Shown here: one piece after another, positions 41,623 through 50,730 of the stretch
Layout: each line of letters opens with the position of its first letter
Numbering within the stretch: position 1 is the first letter of the stretch
Origin: G965279355 sp965279355
GTDB lineage: Bacteria > Pseudomonadota > Alphaproteobacteria > CACIAM-22H2
Assembly: GCA_965279355.1 (NCBI GenBank)
Contig: OZ257155.1
Coordinates: forward strand, 620,001-684,000
Direction: 5' to 3'
DNA length: 64,000 bases
The notes under the pieces: model-generated
What the model was told of the DNA's origin: nothing
Databases searched by the model: none
The model's input: only the letters and a program-made list of their open reading frames with translations
Program-made: the position numbers and the translations under genes

Positions 41623-42771
41623 ATGAAGATCGCCCGCGTCACCGCCACACCGGTCACCGTCACGCTCAGCTTCGAGAAGTTCGGGGTCAAAAAGCCGTCC
41701 GCGCTGTCGATCTGCATCACTGAGATCGAGACGGATGACGGCCTCGTCGGCCACGGCATAACGGGAATCACCGAGCCGGACGTTGCCGCCGCGGCGATCA
41801 ATCACGTGGCGGCGCCACTCCTGATCGGCCAGGACCCGCTGCGCACCGAGCAGCTCTGGGATAAAATGTACTGGAAGATGTCGCCGCGCGGTCAAGGCGG
41901 CTACGCTAGTCATGCCATTGCCGCCATCGACGTCGCGCTCTGGGACATCAAGGGCAAGGCGCTGAAGCAGCCGGTCTGGAAGCTGCTGGGCGGTGCCCGC
42001 GACCGTACGCCGCTTTACGTCACCTTCGGCTTCCATTTCCTCGACCGCGACCAGCTGGTCGCCGCGGCGAAATACTGGGTCAAGGAAGGCTTCAAGGGAC
42101 TCAAGATGGTCGTCGGCCATCAGGCGCTACAGCGGCGCGACGAGCCGCGCTCGCTGGAAGATGCCATCCACGAAGATTCCAAGCGTGTGCACGCGGTCCG
42201 CGAGGCCATCGGGCCCGATATCGCCCTCTACATCGACGCCAATTGCAGCCTCGACTATTTCCACGCCCACAAGCTTGCGGAGATGATCCGGGACTGCAAC
42301 CTCGCCTTCTTCGAGGAACCGGTGACGCAGAACGATGTGCTGCGGATGGCCGAACTGCGCCGGACCACCGGCACCCGTGTCGCCGCCGGCCAAAACGAAG
42401 GCCTGGGCTTCCGCTTCCGCGACATGGCCATGGCCGGCGCCGTCGATGTCATGCAGCCCAATGTCGTGATCACCGGGGGCTACAGCCAGTGCGTCCGCAT
42501 CGCCGGCCTGGCCTCAGCCTTCAACATCGCCATCGATAACGGCGGCGGCTGGTCCTATCACAACATGCACCTGCACGCGGGCGTGATGAACGGCGGCCTG
42601 GTCGAACATCATGTACCGGCCGCTATGGTCTACGAGCAGCTCTATAGCGGGTTGCCACAGCCGAAGGACAGCTACTACATGATGCCGGAAACGCCGGGGC
42701 TCGCCTTCGAGCTCAAGCGCGACGCCTTCCAGGAATTCGCAAAGGCGTTCAAGCCCGGCAGCGGAGGATAA
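41623..42771 (+). CDS. Enolase-superfamily protein (mandelate racemase/muconate lactonising type)
   Basis: 382-residue barrel enzyme that probably abstracts an alpha-proton from a carboxylate. Metal ligands are visible as Asp in IDANCSLDYF, Glu in FFEEPVTQND and Glu in AAGQNEGLGF; a lone Lys in GLKMVVGH takes the place of the usual Lys-X-Lys motif, so the base arrangement is unusual, and His in NGGGWSYHNMHLH is the opposite base candidate. Lies between an antiporter and a methyltransferase gene (5 bases to the latter). Dehydratase, racemase or cycloisomerase cannot be chosen. Confidence 0.82.
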   Translation: MKIARVTATPVTVTLSFEKFGVKKPSALSICITEIETDDGLVGHGITGITEPDVAAAAINHVAAPLLIGQDPLRTEQLWDKMYWKMSPRGQGGYASHAIAAIDVALWDIKGKALKQPVWKLLGGARDRTPLYVTFGFHFLDRDQLVAAAKYWVKEGFKGLKMVVGHQALQRRDEPRSLEDAIHEDSKRVHAVREAIGPDIALYIDANCSLDYFHAHKLAEMIRDCNLAFFEEPVTQNDVLRMAELRRTTGTRVAAGQNEGLGFRFRDMAMAGAVDVMQPNVVITGGYSQCVRIAGLASAFNIAIDNGGGWSYHNMHLHAGVMNGGLVEHHVPAAMVYEQLYSGLPQPKDSYYMMPETPGLAFELKRDAFQEFAKAFKPGSGG

Positions 42772-42776
42772 CCAGC

Positions 42777-43895
42777 ATGAATATCGAGCGTTTTGTTTTC
42801 CCGAGCGAAACGTCCGCGCTGTCAGCAGGGGAAACCGAGACGGCCTTCCGCAGCGTGGACTGGATCGAGACGGTCCTAAAGCAGCGTGACGACCTGCTTG
42901 CACGGCACGGCAAGTCATTTGCCGTTCATGTTCCATCAGGTAACTGGAATCGGGACAAGAAGCAGTCATTTGAGATCGATCTCGCGACGACAAATCCTTT
43001 CACGTCGTTCGAGCTGTTGCGCACCCGCAATGTCGATGTCCTGCGGCAGCTTCGCCTTTATTCGCAGGCATTCACGGGATATCAGCTCGCGACACTCGAG
43101 ATGGCCTATAAGCGTCCCTGGATCCGCAAGCCGCTGCCGCAGAACTTCGATGAGTTTGTGGCGATGCTTGCCATACTGCCCGATGAAGGCACGAGCCGGT
43201 TTCTGGAGCTGGCACCGAAACTGCCACCCGAGCTGGGAATGTCGCTACCCGCAAAATTCGGAGAGATGGGCTGGCTGGCCAACGGACAGATCATCAATTA
43301 CGACAGCTACTGCTATCTGCAGCGCATCGCGCTGCTGCACGAAAGCAATCTGCTCCAGTTCCTCGCCAACAGACCGAAGGGCCGCCCCCCGCGGATACTC
43401 GAAATCGGTGGCGGATTTGGCGGTCTTGCCTATCACCTCTCCCGAATCCTCCCGACAGCCGACTACACAATTGTCGATATTCCGGAATCTCTGGTCTTCG
43501 CCGCCATCTATCTCTCCGTCGTGAAACCCGACGCATCGATCGATCTGATGGTTGCCGACCGGATCGTGCCGGATCAGTGCTCGATCCGGCTTTGCCCGAA
43601 TTTTCTCATGGATCATCTTTTGAAGACCGTCGATTCATTCGACCTCGTCATCAATACGTGCTCGCTGAACGAGATGACGGCGGATCAAGTCTCCTACTAC
43701 GCGGAGCGCGTAAGCCGGCATATCGGGCAGGACGGCATTTTCTTCGAACAGAATGCCGATGCGGATCGCTACGGCGTCTCGTCCCTGATGCCCCTGCTCA
43801 AGCAGCACTTCCGCAACTTTCAGGTCTGCCCGTCGGCGTTGGTCGGTCCCCGTCTCGATCCGGGACCGGCGCGTCTCTGGGTCAATGTCGACTAG
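42777..43895 (+). CDS. Putative sugar O-methyltransferase
   Basis: 372-residue protein with an N-terminal helical half and a C-terminal SAM-dependent methyltransferase domain opening with ILEIGGGFGGLAYHLSRILP (motif I near residue 207) and then YTIVDIPESLVFA, matching the putative sugar O-methyltransferase group. It starts after GGAGGATAACC, 5 bases beyond the enolase-superfamily gene, and is its probable operon partner. Substrate is unknown. Confidence 0.75.
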   Translation: MNIERFVFPSETSALSAGETETAFRSVDWIETVLKQRDDLLARHGKSFAVHVPSGNWNRDKKQSFEIDLATTNPFTSFELLRTRNVDVLRQLRLYSQAFTGYQLATLEMAYKRPWIRKPLPQNFDEFVAMLAILPDEGTSRFLELAPKLPPELGMSLPAKFGEMGWLANGQIINYDSYCYLQRIALLHESNLLQFLANRPKGRPPRILEIGGGFGGLAYHLSRILPTADYTIVDIPESLVFAAIYLSVVKPDASIDLMVADRIVPDQCSIRLCPNFLMDHLLKTVDSFDLVINTCSLNEMTADQVSYYAERVSRHIGQDGIFFEQNADADRYGVSSLMPLLKQHFRNFQVCPSALVGPRLDPGPARLWVNVD

Positions 43896-43986
43896 GCAAA
43901 TCGCGGGAACAGCATGACGGCGTTGTTGCGAAAGACATCATCGAGACGCGGGCGTTTCAAAGATGGCCGCATATTCAGACGCCCAT

Positions 43987-44006
43987 TAAGGTGCAACATC
44001 ACCTTA
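43987..44006. promoter_or_regulatory. Palindrome upstream of iorA
   Basis: TAAGGTG and CACCTTA are perfect 7-base arms around a 6-base spacer. It is in the 292-base non-coding region between the methyltransferase and iorA, which also contains AT-rich DNA at 44026-44045. The site could be a regulator operator or a weak terminator of the upstream unit; no T-run follows. No gene is seen in the gap. Confidence 0.4.
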
Positions 44007-44187
44007 GAGAAAGACCTCAATATATTGACTAAAAACATCTTTTAGGAGGCCCTAGGCGACTTAAAGGCCACAACGGGTCATCGACAAGGCCCCTTCGCCC
44101 ACTTCCACGATGGAGTTACACTCATGGAATCGACCATCTGAAGGGACACACCCTTCATTAAGAACAAGCAGGTCGGGAGGGATCGCG

Positions 44188-46377
44188 ATGGAACGTTCAT
44201 TTAAGGCCGAGGTGGAATCGCTGCGTCTGGGCGACGGTGAGGTCTTTGAGGGTGAAGGCATCCTGGCCGTCACCAAGGGCCTCCTCCAATCAGGCGTCTC
44301 CTATGTCGGCGGCTATCAGGGCTCGCCGATCTCCCATCTCATCGACGTGCTGGTCGACGCCAAGCCGCTCATGGATGAGCTGGGGGTCCACCTCGAGACC
44401 TCGACCAGCGAGGCCGCCGCCGGCGCCATGCTGGCCGCCTCGATCAACTACCCGATCCGCGGCGCCGTCGCCTGGAAGTCCCCGGTCGGCACCAATGTCG
44501 CCTCCGATGCCCTCTCCAACCTGAACTCCGGCGGCGTCATGGGCGGCGCCCTGATCGTGCTGGGCGAGGATTATGGCGAAGGCGCCAGCGTCATCCAGGA
44601 ACGCAGCCATGCCTTCGCGATGAAGTCTGATATGTGGCTGCTCGACCCGCGGCCCAATCCCACCTCGATCGTCAACCTAGTCGAACGGGGCTTCGAGCTC
44701 TCGGAAGCCTCGAACACCGTGGTGATGATGCAGTTGCGCATCCGCACCTGCCACGTTTACGGCCGTTTCGTCGCCAAGAATAACCGCTCGGGCAAGTTCT
44801 CCCGCAACAACCGGATCCAGACCCCCGATTTCTCGATGATCCGCCTGCCCCAACCGCCCTACACGGTGCAGCAGGAGAAGATCAAGCTGGAGCAGCGCCT
44901 GCCGGCCGCGCTCAAGTTCATCACCGAGAACAAGCTGAATGAAGTGTTCGACGGCGATCTGAACGAGATCGGCATCATCATGCAGGGCGGTCTCTACAAC
45001 ACCGTGCTGCGGGTGATGCACCGCATCGGCCTTGCCGACGCTTTCGGCAAGTCGCGGGTGCCGATCTATGTGATGAACGTCACCTACCCGATGGTCCCGT
45101 CAGAACTGGTCCAGTTCTGCGCCGGCAAGAAGGCCGTGCTGATGATGGAGGAAGGCCACCCGGACTTCATCGAACAGGGCCTGCACGCGATCCTCCGCCG
45201 CGCCGACGTGAACACCAAGGTCTATGGCAAGGACGTGCTCCCGATGGGCGGCGAATACACCGCCGATGCCGTCCTGAAAGGCCTCGCCGCCTTTCTCGAA
45301 AAAGTCGGTATCCCGGCCGCGGACACCGCCCGCGCGACCGCCAGCGCACAGGCGGCACAGATCGCCGATCACAAGGCGAAGGCCGCCGAAGCGCTGGGCT
45401 CACCCCCGCCCGGCCGCGAGCCGACCTTCTGCACGGGATGTCCGGAACGCCCGATCTTCAGCTCGCTGAAACTGGTCGAGCGCGAGCTCGGACCGACGCA
45501 TATCGCAGCCGATATCGGCTGCCACAGCTTCGGCACCTACGCGCCGTTCCATCTCGGCAATACCTGCGTCGGTTACGGCCTCGGCCTCGCGAGCTCCACC
45601 GGCATCGCGCAGAATTTCGGCAAACGCGTCGTGTCGATCATGGGCGATGGCGGGTTCTGGCATAACGGCCTGACCACCGGCGTCGCATCGGCGACGTACA
45701 ACAATTCCGACAGCGTCCTGATCATCATGAAGAACGGCTATACGTCGGCCACCGGCTGGCAGTTCCTGCCGTCATCGGTGCAGCGGCGTGAAGGCCTCAT
45801 CCATCAGGACCAGAACATCGAGAACGCCCTCAAGGGCGTCGGCATCAAATGGATGAAGACAGTCAATAACTACAAGGTGGCCGACGTTGCGAAGGTCATT
45901 CGCGAGGCGATGACCACCGCCGAGAAAGGCCTCAAGGTCATCATCGCCCAGGGCGAGTGCATGCTGGCGAAGCAGCGCCGCGTGCGCGCCGAGGATGCCA
46001 AGAACATCGCCGAGGGCCGCCGCGTCGCGAAGCCGAAATTCGGCATCGACGATGCGGTCTGCACCGGCGACCATTCCTGCATCCGTCTCTCCGGCTGCCC
46101 GTCGCTGACCATCAAGGATAATCCCGACAAGCTGCGGCAGGATCCGATCGCGACAGTCATCGAGAGCTGCGTCGGCTGCGGCCTGTGCGGCGAGATCTCG
46201 CACGCGGCGATCCTGTGCCCCAGCTTCTACAAGACCGAGGTCGTGCATAACGCCGGCATTGTCGAGCGCATGGTCGACAAGGTCCGCCGCACCGTCATCG
46301 CCTGGCTGGCCACACCAGAAGCGGCACCGACGCCTGCTGTGCCCGGTGTCGCCGCGTTGGCGCAGGCGGCGGAGTGA
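44188..46377 (+). CDS. iorA: Indolepyruvate ferredoxin oxidoreductase, alpha subunit
   Basis: TPP enzyme that oxidatively decarboxylates aryl pyruvates such as indolepyruvate to acyl-CoA with ferredoxin. In 729 residues: the pyrimidine-binding domain with GVSYVGGYQGSPISHL, the TPP/diphosphate domain with IMGDGGFWHNGLTTG and a C-terminal cysteine-rich region, GDHSCIRLSGCP and CVGCGLCGEISHAAILCPSF, for 4Fe-4S clusters. GGGAGGG ribosome-binding site before ATG 44188. Followed directly by iorB. Confidence 0.93.
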   Translation: MERSFKAEVESLRLGDGEVFEGEGILAVTKGLLQSGVSYVGGYQGSPISHLIDVLVDAKPLMDELGVHLETSTSEAAAGAMLAASINYPIRGAVAWKSPVGTNVASDALSNLNSGGVMGGALIVLGEDYGEGASVIQERSHAFAMKSDMWLLDPRPNPTSIVNLVERGFELSEASNTVVMMQLRIRTCHVYGRFVAKNNRSGKFSRNNRIQTPDFSMIRLPQPPYTVQQEKIKLEQRLPAALKFITENKLNEVFDGDLNEIGIIMQGGLYNTVLRVMHRIGLADAFGKSRVPIYVMNVTYPMVPSELVQFCAGKKAVLMMEEGHPDFIEQGLHAILRRADVNTKVYGKDVLPMGGEYTADAVLKGLAAFLEKVGIPAADTARATASAQAAQIADHKAKAAEALGSPPPGREPTFCTGCPERPIFSSLKLVERELGPTHIAADIGCHSFGTYAPFHLGNTCVGYGLGLASSTGIAQNFGKRVVSIMGDGGFWHNGLTTGVASATYNNSDSVLIIMKNGYTSATGWQFLPSSVQRREGLIHQDQNIENALKGVGIKWMKTVNNYKVADVAKVIREAMTTAEKGLKVIIAQGECMLAKQRRVRAEDAKNIAEGRRVAKPKFGIDDAVCTGDHSCIRLSGCPSLTIKDNPDKLRQDPIATVIESCVGCGLCGEISHAAILCPSFYKTEVVHNAGIVERMVDKVRRTVIAWLATPEAAPTPAVPGVAALAQAAE

Positions 46378-46379
46378 AC

Positions 46380-47930
46380 ATGACCGAGAACCGCCCCGTC
46401 ACGCTGCTGATTTCCGCTCTTGGCGGCGAAGGCGGCGGCGTCATGACCGACTGGCTGCTGGCGGCCTGTCGCGACCTCGGCGTGATCTGTCAGGCAACAT
46501 CGGTGCCGGGTGTCGCGCAGCGCACCGGCGCCACGACCTACTATCTCGAGATCTTCCGCGAGAAGCTGGAGCCCGGAAAGCCCGAGCCCGTGATGGCGCT
46601 CTATCCGCAGGCCGGCGATATCGACCTCATGGTCGCCTCCGAACTGGCCGAAGCCGGCCGCGCCTGCGCCAACGGCTTCGTGACGCCGGACCGGACCGTG
46701 CTGATCAGCTCGTCACACCGCTTCTATCTGCTGCCGGAAAAAACCGGCATGGCCGACAGCCGTCTCGATACAAAGCGGCTGGAAGCGACAGTGAAGCAGA
46801 GTGCGAAGCGTGTCGTCCTCGGCGACTTCGCCAAAGCAGCGCGTGACAGCGGCACTGTGATCAATGCCGTGCTGATGGGCGCCATGGCCGGCAGCGGCGT
46901 GCTGCCGATCCCCGCCGAAGCGCTGGAACGCGCCATTCGTGCCGAAGGCAAAGCCGTCGACGCCAACCTTCGCGGCTTCAACTACGGCCTGAAGGTCGCG
47001 CGCGGCGAGGTCATCGAGCTTCGTCCACCCACGCGTCCCGAAAAAGCGCCCGAGCCTGCGCCGACGGTCGACCCGCTGATGGCGTTGCGCGATCGCGTGG
47101 TTCGCAATTACCCAGCGCCGACGCAGAAGATCGTGATGGAAGGTGCGGCCCGCACCTTCGACTATCAGGACTCCGCCTACGCCAATCTTTATCTCGACCG
47201 GCTCGATGCCGTGCTGGCGGAAGAAAAGAAAGCCAACGGCGATTTTTCCGTCACGCGCGAGACCGGACGCCACCTGGCGCTGTGGATGACCTATGAAGAC
47301 GTGATTCGCGTTGCCCAGCTCAAGACCCGCGTGGCACGGCTCGACCGCGTACGCGCCGGCGGTGGCGCCAAAGGCGAGCAGCCGGTAATCGTCACCGAAT
47401 TCCTGAAACCCGGCCTCGACGAGATCTGCTCGATCCTGCCCGCTTTCATTGCGCGGCCGTTGTCGGCCTGGGCGGATCGCACCGGCAAGCACAACAGCTT
47501 CAACATGGGACTGCATATCCGCACCAACACAATGTTCGGCTTCGCGTTGCTACGCCTCATGGCGGCGTTGAAGCCATGGCGGCGGCGCGGTTACCGCTTC
47601 AGCGTCGAGCAAGGCATGATCGACGGCTGGCTGGCGATCATCAAAGGTGCCCTCACCCGCGACAGCAGCTTCGCACGAGAGATCGCGGAATGCGCGCGGC
47701 TGATCAAGGGCTATAGCGACACCCATCGCCGCGGCAGCGCCAATTTTCGCCGGCTGATGGATACAATTGTCGCTCCGGCGCTCGGCACAACCGGCAACGT
47801 CTCCCCGGATTTCTACGCCAATGCGGCAGCGGCTCTCGCGACCGCTCGCAAGGCGGCGCTTGCCGATCCCGAAGGCAACACGCTGAACCGCACGCTCGCG
47901 CAGCTGGGCGCGCTATCACCCGCCCAGTAG
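46380..47930 (+). CDS. iorB: Indolepyruvate oxidoreductase beta subunit with DUF6537-type extension
   Basis: Gamma-type catalytic half of the 2-oxoacid oxidoreductase: residues 1-190 form the Rossmann-like domain (GGEGGGVMTDWLL, PGVAQRTGATTYYLE). The rest, to about 516, is a helical extension seen in the aerobic alphaproteobacterial IorB-like group (DUF6537). A GTG at 46374, overlapping the iorA stop, or the ATG at 46380 can start it; I list the ATG. The extension probably binds another partner but its role is unknown. Product of the enzyme is an aryl-acyl-CoA. Confidence 0.88.
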   Translation: MTENRPVTLLISALGGEGGGVMTDWLLAACRDLGVICQATSVPGVAQRTGATTYYLEIFREKLEPGKPEPVMALYPQAGDIDLMVASELAEAGRACANGFVTPDRTVLISSSHRFYLLPEKTGMADSRLDTKRLEATVKQSAKRVVLGDFAKAARDSGTVINAVLMGAMAGSGVLPIPAEALERAIRAEGKAVDANLRGFNYGLKVARGEVIELRPPTRPEKAPEPAPTVDPLMALRDRVVRNYPAPTQKIVMEGAARTFDYQDSAYANLYLDRLDAVLAEEKKANGDFSVTRETGRHLALWMTYEDVIRVAQLKTRVARLDRVRAGGGAKGEQPVIVTEFLKPGLDEICSILPAFIARPLSAWADRTGKHNSFNMGLHIRTNTMFGFALLRLMAALKPWRRRGYRFSVEQGMIDGWLAIIKGALTRDSSFAREIAECARLIKGYSDTHRRGSANFRRLMDTIVAPALGTTGNVSPDFYANAAAALATARKAALADPEGNTLNRTLAQLGALSPAQ

Positions 47931-47977
47931 GGACGGCGTCCTTCGAGACCAAGTAGTTGCACTCAATCGGCCACTCG

Positions 47978-47994
47978 GGTCTATAAATTAGACC
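47978..47994. promoter_or_regulatory. Palindrome upstream of the ABC importer operon
   Basis: GGTCTA-TAAAT-TAGACC is a perfect inverted repeat with 6-base arms in the 235-base gap between iorB and the binding-protein gene. TTGCAC lies 19 bases upstream of TATAAA at 47982, so the palindrome would overlap a -10 region. The form suits GntR- or LysR-type operators; regulator unknown. Otherwise no gene is seen in 47931-48165. Confidence 0.45.
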
Positions 47995-48165
47995 ATCTGG
48001 CTTCGTAGCGAATTAGGACAACACAGCATCCCCGAAGAGGCTTCGGTCCGACTCGCCCGCGCAACCACGAATTGCGCAATTGCCATCGATCCCCGAGGCA
48101 CTTGGCACGAAACTTTCATTACCCGATCTGCTTGTTTTTGCGTCAGCAAGAGGAGAGCGGAGCCC

Positions 48166-49131
48166 ATGAAAAGAACGTCGCTGATCATCGTTGCCGCGGT
48201 ACTCGCCGCCCTTTCTGCTCCCGCCCGGGCGCTCGACAAGGTCACTGTCTCAATCAGTCCGTCGAGTTCGAGCCTTCCCTATTTCATCGCCGCCCAGCGT
48301 GGCTATTTCAAAGAAAACGGCATCGAGCCCGATCCGAAGCCCATCGGTAACGTCGCCGCTCTCGTCATTACGGCCATGGTGTCCAATCAGATCGACGCCG
48401 CGGCTGCGGTGGTTGCCATCGACGGGATGAACGCGAACCTCAAGAAGCCCGGCGTCGTGAACTGGATCGCGCTCAACGCCCAGAACGATCCGCATGTCAT
48501 GGAGCAGTTCGTGCTCCGCAAAGGCCATGCGGCGACATCGCTTGCCGAGCTCAAGGGCGCGCGCATCGTATCGGCGCCCGGCATCGGAAATCTTGCCATC
48601 GCCAAGGCAGCCCTTGCGGCCGCCGGCCTCAAGGACGGCGATTACACGATCGATGCAATGGACCAGAACCAGCACATCAATGTGCTGAAATCGGCCCAGT
48701 TCGATGTCGCGTACACAATGGAGCCCAATGCCACGATCATGAAATCGCTCGATATCGCCGCACCGCTCCAGCAGGGCGTCATCGCCAGGCTGGTTCTCGG
48801 CGACCCAAAGGCAAAGGCCTATATGGGCGGCGGGGCCATGACGTCCACCTTCATCAACAGCCGTCCTGATGTGGCGCGGCGTTATGCCAAGGCCTGGTCG
48901 CAAGCCGTCGACCTGATCAACAACGAGCCCGGTGAAGCCCGCAAATACCTTCTCGAAAACACAACCACGCCGGCCTCTGTGGTCAATGAGGTGCCGCTTA
49001 TCCTCTACACGATGGTTGGCAAGCTGACAGCGGAGGACAAGGGTAACCTGCAAAAATACGTCGATTTCGCGGTCAAGAACGGATCGCTGGCTGAAGGCGG
49101 AGACGTCCAGAAGTACCTGGTGGCTTTCTGA
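48166..49131 (+). CDS. ABC transporter substrate-binding protein (SsuA/TauA/NMT1-like)
   Basis: Periplasmic binding protein of 321 residues: signal peptide (1-22, ending APARA), then an NMT1/SsuA-like fold with LPYFIAAQRGYFKENGIE and GNVAALVITAMVSNQIDAA, and SAPGIGNLAIAKAALAAAGL. Family members bind sulphonates, pyrimidine precursors or aromatic carboxylates. AGGAGAGCGGAG stands before the ATG. First gene of a unit with ATPase, permease and flavoprotein. Confidence 0.9.
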   Translation: MKRTSLIIVAAVLAALSAPARALDKVTVSISPSSSSLPYFIAAQRGYFKENGIEPDPKPIGNVAALVITAMVSNQIDAAAAVVAIDGMNANLKKPGVVNWIALNAQNDPHVMEQFVLRKGHAATSLAELKGARIVSAPGIGNLAIAKAALAAAGLKDGDYTIDAMDQNQHINVLKSAQFDVAYTMEPNATIMKSLDIAAPLQQGVIARLVLGDPKAKAYMGGGAMTSTFINSRPDVARRYAKAWSQAVDLINNEPGEARKYLLENTTTPASVVNEVPLILYTMVGKLTAEDKGNLQKYVDFAVKNGSLAEGGDVQKYLVAF

Positions 49132-49141
49132 AACAGCGACA

Positions 49142-49972
49142 ATGGTCCCTTTCGATCCCATCGCGAGCCCGGAAACGACGGCGCCCCCCGCAGGCGATAC
49201 GTCGTCCGTCAATCGCCGACCCCACATCACCGTTCGCGGTCTCACCAAACGTTTCGGGGCCAACACGATCTACGACAACTTCGACTTCGATATTCCGCGC
49301 GGCAAGTTCATCTCGATCTTCGGCCCGAATGGCTGCGGCAAAAGCACCCTTCTCAATCTCATCGCGGGCCTGATCCCCGTCGATTCCGGCGATATCCTGT
49401 TCGACGGAATGACCATCAAGGAAATCAAGTTCGGCTACGTGTTTCAGAACTACCGGGAGGCGCTGTTTCCCTGGATGCGCGCGAAGCACAACATCGAATA
49501 TCCGCTGCGCTTCATGAAGAATATTTCAGCGCTCGAACGTCGGCGCAAAGTCGACGCTCTCGTCGAGCGGCTCGGCATCCGCATCGACCTCAACCGTTAC
49601 CCGTATGAGATGTCCGGCGGTCAACAGCAGCTGGTCTCCATTCTCCGGGCCCTGGTCATTGAGCCGGAAGTCCTGTTCCTCGACGAACCCTTCTCCGCCC
49701 TCGACTATGAAATGACGCTGTTCATGCGCGATCAGCTCCAACGCATTTTCGAACAGACCAAGACGACTACACTGATTGTCTCGCACGATCTCGAAGAAGC
49801 CGTCTATCTCGCCGACAACATCCTGCTCCTGACCCGGGCGCCCGCGACCGTCGCCGATTACGTGAGCTTCGATGCTCCCCGTCCAAGAAGCGACGCCACG
49901 TTATCCGACCCAACCTACATCGCGGCAAAGGCTCGCAGCCTTGAAGTTTTCCAGCGCGAGGTCCGCAAGTGA
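49142..49972 (+). CDS. ABC transporter ATP-binding protein
   Basis: 276-residue ATPase: Walker A FGPNGCGKST at residues 60-69, signature MSGGQQQL, Walker B VLFLDEPFSALD and the H-loop His in TTLIVSHDLEEA. It drives the SsuABC/TauABC-type importer. An unusual N-terminal stretch of about 27 residues precedes the core, so a later start may be used. It ends in GTGA overlap with the permease gene. Confidence 0.93.
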   Translation: MVPFDPIASPETTAPPAGDTSSVNRRPHITVRGLTKRFGANTIYDNFDFDIPRGKFISIFGPNGCGKSTLLNLIAGLIPVDSGDILFDGMTIKEIKFGYVFQNYREALFPWMRAKHNIEYPLRFMKNISALERRRKVDALVERLGIRIDLNRYPYEMSGGQQQLVSILRALVIEPEVLFLDEPFSALDYEMTLFMRDQLQRIFEQTKTTTLIVSHDLEEAVYLADNILLLTRAPATVADYVSFDAPRPRSDATLSDPTYIAAKARSLEVFQREVRK

Positions 49973-50730
49973 ACCAGAAATCCTGGCGCGACCACTTCAT
50001 TCCCCTCATCGGGGTCGTGATCCTGATTGCCCTCTGGTACATCGCCGTCCTCGGCAGGATCGTGGATCCAGTCCTGCTCCCCACGCCTGATGTCATGTTC
50101 CGCGAGCTGTGGCACGGCGTTTGGAACGGAAAGCTGGGCGGCGATTTCTGGAAGACGGTCCAGCGGATGATCATGGCGATCGCATTGGCCAGCGCCATCG
50201 GCATTCCTACCGGCTTGCTGCTGGGTGCCTCGGAGCGGGTCTATCGCGCGCTCGAATTCGTCATAGATTTCTTCCGCTCAACCCCGGCAAGCGCGGTATT
50301 CCCGCTCTTCCTTGTGATTTTCGGCGTCGACGATCGCACCAAAGTTTATATCGCTACCTTCGGCGCATCGCTGGCGATCATCTTCAATGTCGCCTATGGC
50401 GTCATGAATGCGCGCAAGACCCGGCTGCTTGCGGCGAAACTGATGGGCGCGCCACGGTCGCAGCTGCTGCTTGTAGTCCTGCTGGAATCGATGCCGCAAA
50501 CCTTCATCGGCCTGCGGACCGGAATTTCGCTTTCCCTCGTTTCCGTCATCGTGGCGGAAATGTTTCTCGGATCGCGCGACGGGCTGGGGCAGCGCGTGTT
50601 CGAGGCGCAGCAGATGTTCGAAATGCCGCAGATGTACGCGGCCATCTTCTGCTCAGGCGTGCTGGGCTATGCCCTCAACTTCATCCTGCGCCAGAGTGAA
50701 AAGCACTTCGTTCATTGGTCCGGCAAATGA
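49969..50730 (+). CDS. ABC transporter permease
   Basis: 253-residue inner-membrane protein with about six helices and the BPD transmembrane domain EAA-like loop (KLMGAPRSQLLLVVLLESMPQTFIGLRTG). The GTG start at 49969 overlaps the ATPase stop. Closest in form to SsuC/TauC permeases. Its TGA overlaps the ATG of the flavoprotein gene, so all four genes are probably one transcript. Confidence 0.92.
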   Translation: MNQKSWRDHFIPLIGVVILIALWYIAVLGRIVDPVLLPTPDVMFRELWHGVWNGKLGGDFWKTVQRMIMAIALASAIGIPTGLLLGASERVYRALEFVIDFFRSTPASAVFPLFLVIFGVDDRTKVYIATFGASLAIIFNVAYGVMNARKTRLLAAKLMGAPRSQLLLVVLLESMPQTFIGLRTGISLSLVSVIVAEMFLGSRDGLGQRVFEAQQMFEMPQMYAAIFCSGVLGYALNFILRQSEKHFVHWSGK

